Shown: positions 9,050 through 17,808 of the stretch, one piece after another
Position numbering within the stretch: the first letter of the stretch is position 1
Layout: every line of letters begins with the position of its first letter
NCBI GenBank assembly: GCA_041918675.1
Contig: JAYRVF010000011.1
Span: forward strand, 372,001-436,000
Direction: 5' to 3'
Length of the DNA: 64,000 nucleotides
From: SCUB01 sp041918675
Lineage (GTDB): Bacteria > Pseudomonadota > Alphaproteobacteria > Rhizobiales > Xanthobacteraceae
Notes under the pieces: model-generated
What the model saw: only the letters and a program-made list of their open reading frames with translations
Told to the model about the DNA's origin: nothing
Database searches by the model: none
Program-made: the position numbers and the translations under genes

Positions 9050-12000
9050 TGTCGTTTTCCGAGACCTTCATCCGCCGTCCGGTCGGCACCACCCTGCTCG
9101 CGATCGGCATATTTCTGGTGGGGCTCGTCGCGTATCAATTTCTGCCGGTGGCGAACGTGCCGAGCGTCGATTTCCCGGTGATCCGCGTGTCGGCCTCGCG
9201 CCCCGGCGCCGACCCCACGGTGATGGCGGCGACGGTGGCCGCGCCGCTCGAACGCCGGCTCGGCGAGATCGCCGGCGTGACGCAGCTCACCTCGACGAGT
9301 TCGCTCGGCACCACCAGCGTCACCGTCGAGTTCTCGCTCGGGCGCGACATCGACCGCGCCGCGCGCGACGTGCAGGCCGCGATCAACGCCGCCTCGACCG
9401 ACCTGCCGAGCGACCTGCCGACGGCGCCGACCTTCCGCAAGGCCAATCCGGCGGCGACCCCGATCCTCATCGTCGCGCTGACCTCCAAGACGATCCCGCC
9501 CAGCGCCGTCTACGACGCGGCCGATTCCGTGCTGGCTCAGCGCATCTCCCAGGTCGAGGGCGTCGGCGACGTCAATGTCGGCGGCGCCGACCAGCCGGCC
9601 GTGCGCGTCCGTGTCGATCCCGTCGCGCTCGCCGGCACCGGCATGTCGATGGAGGACGTGCGCGCGGCGATCGCCAACGCAAATCCGCTGTCGCCCGTCG
9701 GTGCGTTCGAGGGCACCGCGATCGGCGAGACGATCGCGACCAACCGGCAGATGCGCGACGCCGCCGCTTTTCGCACGCTGGTGCTCAAGGCGTCGAACGG
9801 CGATGTCGTGCGCCTTTCCGATGTCGCGCGCGTGGACAACGCGACGCTGAGCAGCCGCGCCTTCGCCTGGTTCAACAGCCAGCCCGCCGTGCTCCTGATC
9901 ATCACAAAGAACAACGACGCCAACGTCATCGCCACGGTCGACCGCGTCAAGGCGCTGCTGCCGGAGATCAAGAAATGGATTCCGGCCGGCATCGAGATTT
10001 CCATTCTCGCCGACCGCACCGGCACGATCCGGGCGAGCGTGTTCGACATGCAGGTGACGCTCGCCTTGGCGGCGCTGCTCGTCATGGTCGTCGTCTTCTT
10101 GTTCCTGCGGCGGATGACGCCGACGGTCGCGGCCGGCGTCTCGGTGCCGCTGGCGCTGATGGGCACCTTCGCCGGCATGTGGGCGGCGGGCTTTTCCATC
10201 GACAATCTGTCGCTGATGGCGCTCGTCATCTCCGTCGGCTTCGTCGTGGACGACGCGATTGTGATGATCGAGAACATGCACCGCAATCTCGAACGCGGCA
10301 TGGCGCCGCTCGCCGCCGCCATCGCCGGAGCGCGCCAGATCGGCTTTACCGTGTTGTCGATCAGCCTGTCGCTGGTGGCCGCCTTCGCGCCGCTGGTGTT
10401 CATGGGCGGCATCATCGGCCGCCTGTTGCGCGAATTCTCGCTGACGCTGATCTTCGCCATCGCGGTGTCGACGGTCGTGTCGCTGACGGTGACGCCGATG
10501 GTGTGCGCCCATTTCATCAAGGCGGAATCCTTGGCGGAGCGGAGCCGGTTCGACCGCATCGCCGAGGGGGCGCTGGCGTGGCTGGTGGCGATCTACGCCC
10601 GCAGTCTCCGCTTCGCGCTCGCCGCGCCGTGGCTTACGCTCGCGGCGTTTCTGGCGACCGTCGGGCTGACGGTCGCGTTGTTCATCCAGACGCCAAAGGG
10701 CTATTTTCCGCAGGACGATTCCGGACTGATCATCGGCGGCACGCGAGCCTCGGCCGACATTTCCTTCATCGCGATGCGCGAGCTGCAGGAGCAGGTCGCC
10801 CGCGTCGTGCTCGAGGATCCGGCGGTCCACGCCATCGGCTCGTCGATGGGCCGTTCGGCCTTCAGCGCGACGGTCAATCGCGGGCAGATGTTCATCAGCC
10901 TGAAGCCGGTGGCCGAGCGCGGCGGCATGACGACGCAGCAGGTGATCGACCGCTTGCGCCGCAAGCTCTTCGTCATTCCCGGCATTCGCCTGTTCATGTT
11001 CGCGGCGCAGGACGTGCGCGCCGGCGCGCGCGCGAGCGAATCCGATTACGACTACACGATCGTCAGCACCGACCTGGACCTGTTGCAGAAATGGGCGCCC
11101 TTGGTGCAGAAGCGGCTGGAATCGGTTTCCACCATCACCGATGTTTCGGCCGATCGCGACCCGGGCGGATTGCAGGCCTCCATCACCATCGACCGCGCCT
11201 CCGCCGCGCGGCTCGGTGTGCGGGTGCAGGACATCGACAACGCGTTGCAGAACGCCTTCGCCGAGCGTCAGATCTCGACCATCTACACGCAGCGCAACCA
11301 GTACCGCGTCGTGCTCGAAGTCGATCCCGCCTTCCAGCGCGACCCGACCGACCTCGACCGCGTCTTCGTTCCGGCCGCGAACGGCGCGCAGGTGCCGCTG
11401 GCGACGGTGGCGCGCTACGAGCGGCGGCTATCACCATTGTCGATCTACCACCAGAACCAGTTTCCGTCGGTGACCTTTTCCTTCGCGCTCAAGCCGAACG
11501 TGCAATTGCAGGCGGCGCTGCGCGACGTCGAGGCGGCGGTCGCCGAACTCTACATGCCGGCCGGCATTCGCGGCGGCTTCGAGGGCAACGCGCGCGATTT
11601 CGGCGCGAGCTCGACGGCGCAACCCCTGCTCATTCTCGGCGCTCTGATCGCGGTCTATATCGTGCTCGGCGTGCTCTACGAGAGCCTCGTCCATCCGCTG
11701 ACGATCATCTCGACGCTGCCGCCGGCCGGGCTCGGCGCGCTGCTGGCGCTGCAGGTCACGGGCAGCGCGCTGACGCTGATCGCCTTCGTCGGCATCATTC
11801 TGCTGATCGGCATCGTGAAGAAGAACGGCATCATGATCGTCGACTTCGCGCTCGAAGGAGAGCGGGAGAGGGGCCTCCCGCCGGCGCGGGCCGTGTATGA
11901 GGCCTGCCTGACGCGCTTCCGGCCGATCCTGATGACGACCATGGCCGCGCTGTTCGCCGCGATCCCGCTGGTCGCCGCGACCGGACCCGGATCGGAGCTG

Positions 12001-12189
12001 CGCCGGCCGCTCGGCATCACCATCATCGGTGGGCTGATCGTGTCCCAAATGCTGACGCTGTACACCACGCCCGTGATCTACCTGATGATCGACAAGCTGA
12101 GGCGGCGGCGCGAGGGCAGCACGGACCTCATGGCGCAGCGAAAGGAGTGGCTCCCCGGGCCGGATTCGAACCAGCGACCAACCGGTTAA
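9049..12189 (+). CDS. mdtC: RND multidrug efflux permease (MdtC-like), C-terminus read through antisense tRNA-Asn
   Basis: The second RND pump subunit, 1046 residues, starting at an ATG that shares one base with the mdtB stop. It has a typical opening SETFIRRPVGTTLL and the TM4 relay GFVVDDAIVMIEN. MdtB/MdtC pairs form heterotrimers, and the order MFP-RND-RND fits that model. After the usual end of the family (VIYLMIDKLRRRRE) no stop occurs in frame. The last residues, including WLPGPDSNQRP, are encoded by the complement of tRNA-Asn, and the TAA lies inside the tRNA gene. Either a short tRNA-derived tail is really translated or the original stop was lost. Confidence 0.92.
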   Translation: MSFSETFIRRPVGTTLLAIGIFLVGLVAYQFLPVANVPSVDFPVIRVSASRPGADPTVMAATVAAPLERRLGEIAGVTQLTSTSSLGTTSVTVEFSLGRDIDRAARDVQAAINAASTDLPSDLPTAPTFRKANPAATPILIVALTSKTIPPSAVYDAADSVLAQRISQVEGVGDVNVGGADQPAVRVRVDPVALAGTGMSMEDVRAAIANANPLSPVGAFEGTAIGETIATNRQMRDAAAFRTLVLKASNGDVVRLSDVARVDNATLSSRAFAWFNSQPAVLLIITKNNDANVIATVDRVKALLPEIKKWIPAGIEISILADRTGTIRASVFDMQVTLALAALLVMVVVFLFLRRMTPTVAAGVSVPLALMGTFAGMWAAGFSIDNLSLMALVISVGFVVDDAIVMIENMHRNLERGMAPLAAAIAGARQIGFTVLSISLSLVAAFAPLVFMGGIIGRLLREFSLTLIFAIAVSTVVSLTVTPMVCAHFIKAESLAERSRFDRIAEGALAWLVAIYARSLRFALAAPWLTLAAFLATVGLTVALFIQTPKGYFPQDDSGLIIGGTRASADISFIAMRELQEQVARVVLEDPAVHAIGSSMGRSAFSATVNRGQMFISLKPVAERGGMTTQQVIDRLRRKLFVIPGIRLFMFAAQDVRAGARASESDYDYTIVSTDLDLLQKWAPLVQKRLESVSTITDVSADRDPGGLQASITIDRASAARLGVRVQDIDNALQNAFAERQISTIYTQRNQYRVVLEVDPAFQRDPTDLDRVFVPAANGAQVPLATVARYERRLSPLSIYHQNQFPSVTFSFALKPNVQLQAALRDVEAAVAELYMPAGIRGGFEGNARDFGASSTAQPLLILGALIAVYIVLGVLYESLVHPLTIISTLPPAGLGALLALQVTGSALTLIAFVGIILLIGIVKKNGIMIVDFALEGERERGLPPARAVYEACLTRFRPILMTTMAALFAAIPLVAATGPGSELRRPLGITIIGGLIVSQMLTLYTTPVIYLMIDKLRRRREGSTDLMAQRKEWLPGPDSNQRPTG

Positions 12190-12222
12190 CAGCCGGTTGC
12201 TCTACCACTGAGCTACCGGGGA
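12148..12222 (-). tRNA. tRNA-Asn (GTT)
   Basis: The minus strand reads a complete cloverleaf beginning TCCCCGG, with the D-arm GCTCAGTGGTAGAGC, the anticodon loop CTGTTAAC (anticodon GTT), the T-arm GGTTCGAATCC, the closing acceptor strand CCGGGGA, discriminator G and an encoded CCA (12148-12150). Without CCA it is 72 nt (12151-12222). It overlaps the 3' end of the mdtC-like gene on the opposite strand by 42 bp. Confidence 0.96.
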
Positions 12223-12298
12223 ACGGCGCATCAATGCGGCGAAGAAGCCCCGCGTATAACAAAGCCGCCCCGCGTTGGGAAGATCGAATTCCCCGCCT

Positions 12299-13120
12299 TC
12301 AGCCGGTCGGCGGCACGGCGAAGAGGTCGTACGACTTCAGCCCCGGGAGGTCGGTTTCGCGCAACGCGGGCCCGAACAGCGTCTCCTCGGTGACCCGATG
12401 GATGCGGTAGCCCTTGCCCGTCAGGAAATGGTGCATGGCGAGGCGTTCCTCGGGCGTCGTGTATTTGTTCATCTCCGATTTGATGTAGGGCCGTACCTCG
12501 TCGATCAGCGCCTCGATCGACCGCAGCACCTTGAAATCATGGCCCTCGACGTCGGTCTTGAGGTAGCGCAGACGTGCCACGCGCCCACCCAAACGCGCGC
12601 GAATGATCGGCTCGATGCGTCGGCCTTCCACCGCGAGCGCGAAGGCGCTGCCGTGGCGCCAGCGCGACATGCCGGCGTGATCGCCGCCATTGTCGTAAGC
12701 GGGGTTCCCGTATTCAAAGGTCAGCGGACCGTCTTCCGGCGTCGCGGCATAGGGAACGGGCCAGATGTTGACGCGTCCCGGATTGAGGTTGGCGTTGGCG
12801 GCCAGGATCGCGAAGGTCAGGGGGTTCGGCTCGAACGCCAGCACCAGGCCGGTCGCGCCGCAGGCCAGCGCGATCGGTAGCGTGCTGTCGCCGGTCTGCG
12901 CCCCGACATCGACGGCGACATCACCTTCGGCGATGAACGAGCGCAGTTCATCCAGTTCGCTTTGCCGCACCACGAGTTCGGGCATTCGCGGGTTGCGCCA
13001 GCGTGCGAATTCGACGCGTCCATCCTTCGGCAGGTCGATGATCTGGATGGCGTGTCCATAGATGCGCGCCGATGGTTTCAGGCCAATGAGATAGAAGAAT
13101 TCTCTCAAGCGCATCGGCAT
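12299..13120 (-). CDS. FkbM-family SAM-dependent methyltransferase
   Basis: 273 residues. The SAM-binding region AVDVGAQTGDSTLPIALA is near residues 88-105, followed by the acidic VLAFEPNP strand typical of FkbM proteins, which usually O-methylate sugars in polysaccharides, antibiotics or glycolipids. The C-terminal part has YLKTDVEGHDFKVL, the second FkbM signature. The substrate cannot be deduced, because the neighbours are tRNAs and an efflux pump, not a polysaccharide cluster. The start at 13120 (ATG) could also be 6 bp downstream (13114). No signal peptide is visible, so it is cytoplasmic. The family call is firm and the function open. Confidence 0.85.
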   Translation of the reverse strand: MPMRLREFFYLIGLKPSARIYGHAIQIIDLPKDGRVEFARWRNPRMPELVVRQSELDELRSFIAEGDVAVDVGAQTGDSTLPIALACGATGLVLAFEPNPLTFAILAANANLNPGRVNIWPVPYAATPEDGPLTFEYGNPAYDNGGDHAGMSRWRHGSAFALAVEGRRIEPIIRARLGGRVARLRYLKTDVEGHDFKVLRSIEALIDEVRPYIKSEMNKYTTPEERLAMHHFLTGKGYRIHRVTEETLFGPALRETDLPGLKSYDLFAVPPTG

Positions 13121-13323
13121 CTCCCGCGCGTGGGACCCACCAGCCGCCGCGGCGAGCCTTCCAGCGGGCGCGCGCGTGCCAGCCAGATGGCCCTTTTCAG
13201 GTTGGGCAAGTCAAGTCGGCCCGACAACGCCGCCGGCGGCGTCGCGCGCCCGGGAATTTTTGGCGCGGCCGAGGATGTGGCCGATCGTTCGCGCGATGGG
13301 AAGGTGCGGGACGGTAGGGAGTT

Positions 13324-13397
13324 TGGAGGCCACGACCAGAATTGAACTGGTGTAAACGGTTTTGCAGACCGCTGCGTAACCACTCCGCCACGTGGCC
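13324..13397 (-). tRNA. tRNA-Cys (GCA)
   Basis: The minus strand gives acceptor GGCCACG, D-arm with GGCGGAGTGGTTACGC, the anticodon arm GCGGTCTGCAAAACCGT (anticodon GCA), T-arm CAGTTCAATTCTG, closing strand CGTGGCC, discriminator T and encoded CCA (13324-13326). The tRNA body is 71 nt (13327-13397). The T-loop TTCAATT departs from the more common TTCGAAT but is usual for Cys tRNAs in this group. Confidence 0.95.
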
Positions 13398-13851
13398 GTC
13401 CGGCGCGGACGGGAACGCGGCCGCGTGATGGGCATATACAGGAGCCGACCGGCCACGGCAACTGGCGCGCGCCGGGGACCGCCACGGATTGCGCCGTCCC
13501 TGGAGCTCCGCGTCGACCGCCGCCGAAGGCCGCGCGCGCCTTGACCAAAGCCAAGGTAGCCATTCCATCCCTTCATGGGTGGCATGAATGATCGCCGGCG
13601 TTCAGCTTTTTGAGTGGAGTAATCGCCGGGCGGTTGCGTTTTTTGAATGACTGGAGCAAGGATGCCACAATACGATCTTGAATAGCGTTATGGATTTTTC
13701 GAAGCCATCATCTATTCGGATTCGTTGGCAGGGGCGCGTTCAGGCGCGACAAGCGGTTGGCCGGGTTGGCGTAGCATTTTGGACTGGCGATCAATTCCCG
13801 GCCGGCAATCCCGGAACGTCGAAAAAGGACGACGGATTTCGACGCACGATA
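13398..13851. other. Intergenic region, tRNA-Cys to leader array
   Basis: 454 bp with no convincing gene. A 62-codon open frame at 13678-13866 has no recognisable domain and no good ribosome site. Two imperfect copies of a T-rich element are visible at 13591-13619 and 13622-13656: both start ATCGCCGG, contain a run of five or six T, and end TGGAG. Their role is unknown. GC here is lower than in flanking genes. Confidence 0.4.
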
Positions 13852-13903
13852 GAGACGTGCGATTGAGACGTGCGATTGAGACGTGCGATTGAGAAGTGAA
13901 ATT
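13852..13903 (+). repeat. 13-bp tandem array in leader of PCMT-family gene
   Basis: Three perfect adjacent copies of GAGACGTGCGATT at 13852-13864, 13865-13877 and 13878-13890, then a degenerate fourth copy GAGAAGTGAAATT at 13891-13903. The array ends 17 bp before the ATG at 13921, so it lies in or at the edge of the untranslated leader. Confidence 0.9.
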
Positions 13904-13920
13904 GAAATGGCGAGGGTTCC

Positions 13921-14580
13921 ATGACTGATGCTGTATCCGCCCGGCGGCGGATGGTCGATGGCCAGGTGCGCGTCAACGACGTGACCGACGCGCGCGTCAT
14001 CGGGGTCATGCTGGAGACGCCGCGCGAGTATTTCGTCGCGCCCGACGCCCAGGCGGAGGCCTATCTCGATCTCGATCCGCCGGCCCTTGGCGGGTGGGCG
14101 CGCAGGTTGCTCAAGCCGATGGTGGCCGCCAAGCTCACGCAGGCCGCCGCCATCACGCCGACCGACCGGGTGCTGGTGGTGGGATCGTCCAGCGGATATC
14201 TGGCGGCGCTCGCGGCTGGACTGGCCGGGCAGGTCTTCGGCGTCGAATGCGACGAGGCGCTGGCGACGGCCTCGGCGGAAAATTTCGCGCGGGCGGGCCT
14301 TCCGCGCCTGCCGGTCAAGGTCGGGCCGATCGAGGCGGGCGATCCAGCCAATGGCCCCTACGACGTCATCCTGGTCAACGGCGCGATGGAAGTGGTTCCT
14401 CCGGCGCTGCTCGGTCAGATCAAGGAGGGCGGCCGGATGGTCGCGGTGTTCTCCGCGGACGGTATGCGGGAAGCGCGGATCTGGACCAAGGTTGGCGGCG
14501 AGACGGGATTCCGGCGGCTGTTCAGTTGCGGCGCGGACCTGCTGCCCGGCCTCGGAAAACGCTCCGAATTCGCATTCTAA
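13921..14580 (+). CDS. Protein-L-isoaspartate O-methyltransferase family protein
   Basis: 219 residues. The opening RRRMVDGQVRVNDVTDARV matches a PCMT-type subfamily that in alphaproteobacteria is often encoded just before a TolC gene, as here. SAM motif I is a variant, VLVVGSSSGYLAAL (near residues 85-98), instead of the usual GTGSGY, and motif II VFGVECDEAL follows. True PCMT repairs isoaspartyl residues. Whether this divergent paralogue does so is open. A CGAGGG sequence sits just before the ATG. The tolC-like gene follows after 384 bp containing another tandem array, so the two may be transcribed separately. Confidence 0.8.
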   Translation: MTDAVSARRRMVDGQVRVNDVTDARVIGVMLETPREYFVAPDAQAEAYLDLDPPALGGWARRLLKPMVAAKLTQAAAITPTDRVLVVGSSSGYLAALAAGLAGQVFGVECDEALATASAENFARAGLPRLPVKVGPIEAGDPANGPYDVILVNGAMEVVPPALLGQIKEGGRMVAVFSADGMREARIWTKVGGETGFRRLFSCGADLLPGLGKRSEFAF

Positions 14581-14794
14581 GCCCGGGTCCTGGGGCCGCC
14601 GGCGCGATTTCGCGCCAAGGTGTGGCCAACAGGACCCACCCGGCCGGCTTTGCTTGGAAATCCGCGAGGGAGGGTTTCAACCCCGCGCGGCTGCGCCTAT
14701 GTTGTGCGCCGAGAGACAAGCGTGGACTGTTTCCGGCGGTCCGCCAAGGGCTTGGTGCGATCGCGTGATGCCGTCGCGTGGTGCCATCGTTTGG

Positions 14795-14906
14795 TGACGT
14801 CTTGGGGTGTCATCGCTGGGGTGTCATCGCTGGGGTGTCATCGCTGGGGTGTCATCGCTGGGGTGTCATCGCTGGGGTGGCATCGCTGGGGTGGCATCGC
14901 TAAGGA
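14795..14906 (+). repeat. 14-bp tandem array in leader of tolC-like gene
   Basis: Five perfect copies of GTCATCGCTGGGGT in a row (14809-14878), followed by GGCATCGCTGGGGT (14879-14892) and a diverged copy GGCATCGCTAAGGA (14893-14906). A partial copy with CTTGGGGT precedes the array. It ends 58 bp before the tolC-like ATG at 14965. The rest of the 384 bp gap (14581-14794) shows nothing else I can identify. The unit length (14) is not a multiple of three and no ORF uses it convincingly. Confidence 0.92.
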
Positions 14907-14964
14907 GCCAGCGGTTCGCGCGATGGGCCATGCCGGGCGCCCGATTCGATTGGAGTGACGTGCG

Positions 14965-16359
14965 ATGTACCGTTCGGGCGCTATGAGACGGATCGCCACG
15001 CTGGCCGGGCTCATCCTGACGCCCGTGCTGGCGACGCCGGCTTTGGCCCAGACAATGGACCGCGCGCTGGCGCAAGCCTATCAGAACAATCCGCAGCTCA
15101 ACGCGCAGCGCGCCTCCGTCCGCATGACCGATGAAGGCGTGCCGCAGGCGCTTTCCGGCTATCGTCCGCGCATCAACGTGACGGCGAGCGTCTCCGAGCA
15201 ATACTCGAAGATGACGACCACGTCGGCGTTGGGTTCCTCGACGATGGAAGGATTGCATACGCCGCGCGCCATCGGCGGTACCGCGACGCAGGTCATCGCC
15301 AACGGCATGCAGACGGCGAACCGCGTTCGCGCGGCCGAAAGCCAGGTCTCGGCGGCGCGCGAGGGTCTGCGCGTGCTCGAACAGACCGTGCTGCTCGCCG
15401 CCGCCACGGTCTACATGGATTATCTGCGCGACGCGGCGATCGTCGACGTTCAGCGCAGCAACACGCGCGTGCTCCAGGAAACGCTGCGCCAGACGCGCGA
15501 CCGCTTCAATGTCGGCGAGGTGACGCGCACCGACGTCGCCCAATCCGAGGCCCAGCTCGCCGCCGGGCGCACCCAGCTTCTCGCCGCCGAATCGACGCTG
15601 AATGCCACGCGCGCGAACTTTCGCCGCATCATCGGCGTCGATCCCGGCCGCCCGAGCGCGGCGGCGCCGGTCGACCGGCTGTCGCCGCGGACGATGGCCG
15701 GCGCCATCGAACTCGCCTTGATGGAAAATCCGAACGTCACAGCCGCGATGTACGGCATCGACGTGAGCTTCCTTCAGGTCAAGATCAACGAGGGCGCGCT
15801 GTTCCCGACCGTGGCGCTGCAGGCGTCCGTACAGCAGGCCTGGGACTCCAGCCTGTCGGTTCCAAGTTCGTTCGCCGCCTCCGTCGGCGCGCAGATGACC
15901 GTGCCGATCTTCCAGGGCGGGGGCGAATACGCGCTGATCCGCCAATCCAAGGAATCGCTCACCCAGCAGCGCCTCAACCTCGAACAGGTGAGGGACCAGA
16001 CGCGCGCGACGGTCGTCCAGATCTGGGGACAGTTGCTCGCCGCCAAGGCGCAGATCGAATCGGCGCAGGCGCAGGTGACCGCGTCGGAGACGGCGCTCAA
16101 CGGTGTGCGCGAGGAAGCCCGCGTCGGCCAGCGCACGACGCTCGACGTGCTCAACGCGCAGCAGGCGCTCGTCAACGCGCGCGTCGCGCTGGTGACGGCG
16201 CAGCACGATCGCGTGGTCGCCTCTTACGGGCTGTTGTCGGCCGTCGGCCGTCTGTCGCCGAAGCAGCTCAACCTCCCGACCGAAGTGTACGATCCCTCGG
16301 TTCACTATCATCAGGTGCGCGACAAGTGGTTCGGTCTGCGCACGCCGGATGGCAAGTGA
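14965..16359 (+). CDS. tolC: TolC-family outer-membrane channel, type I secretion/efflux
   Basis: 464 residues. A Sec signal peptide (MRRIATLAGLILTPVLATPALA, cleaved before QTMD) is followed by TolC repeats: the first with ALAQAYQNNPQLNAQRA, the second with AIELALMENPNVTAAMYG near residue 250. The motifs YNA-like and VGQRTTLDVLNAQQALVNARV near the C-terminus are diagnostic of TolC rather than of the NodT lipoproteins. No lipobox is present, unlike the channel at 2905. GGAG at 14952-14955 is 9 bp before the ATG. It is an export conduit for a type I secretion or RND partner. None is adjacent, so it probably serves several pumps, perhaps including the MdtABC-like set. Confidence 0.9.
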   Translation: MYRSGAMRRIATLAGLILTPVLATPALAQTMDRALAQAYQNNPQLNAQRASVRMTDEGVPQALSGYRPRINVTASVSEQYSKMTTTSALGSSTMEGLHTPRAIGGTATQVIANGMQTANRVRAAESQVSAAREGLRVLEQTVLLAAATVYMDYLRDAAIVDVQRSNTRVLQETLRQTRDRFNVGEVTRTDVAQSEAQLAAGRTQLLAAESTLNATRANFRRIIGVDPGRPSAAAPVDRLSPRTMAGAIELALMENPNVTAAMYGIDVSFLQVKINEGALFPTVALQASVQQAWDSSLSVPSSFAASVGAQMTVPIFQGGGEYALIRQSKESLTQQRLNLEQVRDQTRATVVQIWGQLLAAKAQIESAQAQVTASETALNGVREEARVGQRTTLDVLNAQQALVNARVALVTAQHDRVVASYGLLSAVGRLSPKQLNLPTEVYDPSVHYHQVRDKWFGLRTPDGK

Positions 16360-16541
16360 GCCTTTCCGATAACGTCGGCGGTTAACAACCGGCACGCGGC
16401 GGCGCGCGGGAGCGGCCGTTTGCTTGCAATCGATTCGCCCCATGACATACTTTTCCCGATTGTGCGCCCGTGATTCGCGCGTGGCGCTCGCGCATCACGC
16501 GTCGCCGGCACGTTGAGGTGACGCGTTTGCGGCATCGTATC

Positions 16542-16631
16542 GACGCGGTGTGGTGACGCGACGCGGTGTGGTGACGCGACGCGGTGTGGTGACGCGATGC
16601 GGTGTGGTGAAGCGATGCGGAGAGGCGACGC
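16542..16631 (+). repeat. 18-bp tandem array upstream of popZ
   Basis: Three perfect copies of GACGCGGTGTGGTGACGC (16542-16559, 16560-16577, 16578-16595), then GATGCGGTGTGGTGAAGC (16596-16613) and a more diverged copy (16614-16631). The array ends 97 bp before the popZ start. The unit is a multiple of three, so an open frame of VTRRGV repeats exists on the plus strand, but it has no credible start or homology. The rest of the 369 bp gap between tolC and popZ is featureless. Confidence 0.92.
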
Positions 16632-16728
16632 GACTGCGCGGCGCGGTTGAGATGCCGCTGATGCGCGTCGCGGGCCGCGACGAACGGCCCGAAGCTTGGG
16701 CGAGGACAACGGCGATCTGGAGTGAGTC

Positions 16729-17520
16729 ATGACGCAGGCCGCGAAGGCGCAAGAGCCTTCCATGGAGGAGATCCTCGCCTCGATCAGGCGCATCATCGCC
16801 GATGACGACGGCAAGCAATCCGCCACGGAGAAGGCCGCCCCGCCCAAGGCCGCCCAGCCAAAGGTCGAGCCGCCCAAGATTGAGCCACCCAAGGCCGAAC
16901 CGCCGAAGGCGGCCCCGAAGCCCGCGCCGCCGCCGAGCCCCCAGGCCGCGCGGCCGGCTCCAGCTCCCGCGAAAGCTGCGCCCCCGCCGGCGCCCGCCAA
17001 CGCTCAGGACGATATCGACGCGCTGCTTGCCGGGCTCGACGCCAAGACCACGAAAAGCGAGGTGCGTCCGCCCGCGCCGCCGAGCGCCCCGGCCGACGAC
17101 GAGATTTTCGATCTGACCGAGGATATGGCGGCGGACGAGGAGCCGGACGAATTCACGCGGGTCGAGCCCACCGACGATCTCGAATTCGAGGAAGCCGTCG
17201 CGCGCGAGGAGCATCCCGAACCCGCGCTCCCCAAGGCGGCGCCTCAGCCTTCGGCAAGTCCCCAATTCGATCCCGAGCCGAACTACATGCAGGCACCGAT
17301 CGATCCGCGGCCGCTATTGTCGCAGACGACGATCGCGGCGGTCGATTCGGCCTTCAATTCGCTCGCCCACACGGTGCTCAGCCAGAACGCCCGCACGCTG
17401 GAAGACCTCGTGCGCGAGATGCTTCGGCCGATGCTCAAGAACTGGCTTGACGACAACCTCCCGGGTCTCGTCGAGCGCATCGTGCGCGCCGAGATCGAGC
17501 GCGTCGCCCGCGGGCGCTGA
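16729..17520 (+). CDS. popZ: PopZ-like polar organising protein (DUF2497)
   Basis: 263 residues with three parts. Residues 10-26 hold the conserved SMEEILASIRRIIADDD helix. A long proline/alanine/lysine/acidic disordered linker follows (about 30-185). The C-terminus has the helical block LEDLVREMLRPMLKNWLDDNLPGLVERIV, which drives oligomerisation in PopZ. In Caulobacter and relatives PopZ forms a polar condensate that anchors chromosome centromeres and signalling proteins. The linker is built from imperfect KAxPPK-like repeats (PPKAAQPKVEPPKIEPPK). It stands alone between tolC and valS with its own leader array. The family call is strong; cell-biological function is inferred from homologues. 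Confidence 0.87.
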   Translation: MTQAAKAQEPSMEEILASIRRIIADDDGKQSATEKAAPPKAAQPKVEPPKIEPPKAEPPKAAPKPAPPPSPQAARPAPAPAKAAPPPAPANAQDDIDALLAGLDAKTTKSEVRPPAPPSAPADDEIFDLTEDMAADEEPDEFTRVEPTDDLEFEEAVAREEHPEPALPKAAPQPSASPQFDPEPNYMQAPIDPRPLLSQTTIAAVDSAFNSLAHTVLSQNARTLEDLVREMLRPMLKNWLDDNLPGLVERIVRAEIERVARGR

Positions 17521-17689
17521 ACCGGGCGGCAGCGATTTCGGCCGAATGCCGGACGCCATCCGGCGCGTCCGATCAAGCCGTGCTTCGCCCACCGGTCCGT
17601 TTCCGCCGCCTCCACCGAGGCGCCCAATCCGAATTTCCAGCCCTTCGCTCGCCCGCCGCCCGCGCTTTGCCGGTCATCCGGCAGTCATG

Positions 17690-17718
17690 TTGACTTGGGG
17701 GCCGCCAGGGGCTTTCTA
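17690..17718 (+). promoter_or_regulatory. Candidate sigma-70 promoter for valS
   Basis: TTGACT (17690-17695) is separated by exactly 17 bp from TTTCTA (17713-17718). The -35 is good and the -10 is weak, which is usual for this group. It lies about 90 bp before the valS ATG. No experimental support; other promoters are possible. Confidence 0.4.
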
Positions 17719-17808
17719 GCTTCCTCCCGGCGCGCCCGACGCGCGAGGAACCCCGACGGTTTCGCCCGGGGGTGCCGGGACCGGATTTGCGTCAGTGGAC
17801 CGCCTTTC

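Noticed and set aside
13678..13866. 62-codon ORF before the PCMT-family gene
   Set aside because: No ribosome site, no domain, and its end consists of the tandem array.
14795..14906. Considered as a CRISPR array
   Set aside because: Copies are head-to-tail with no spacers, unit only 14 bp, and no cas genes in the window.
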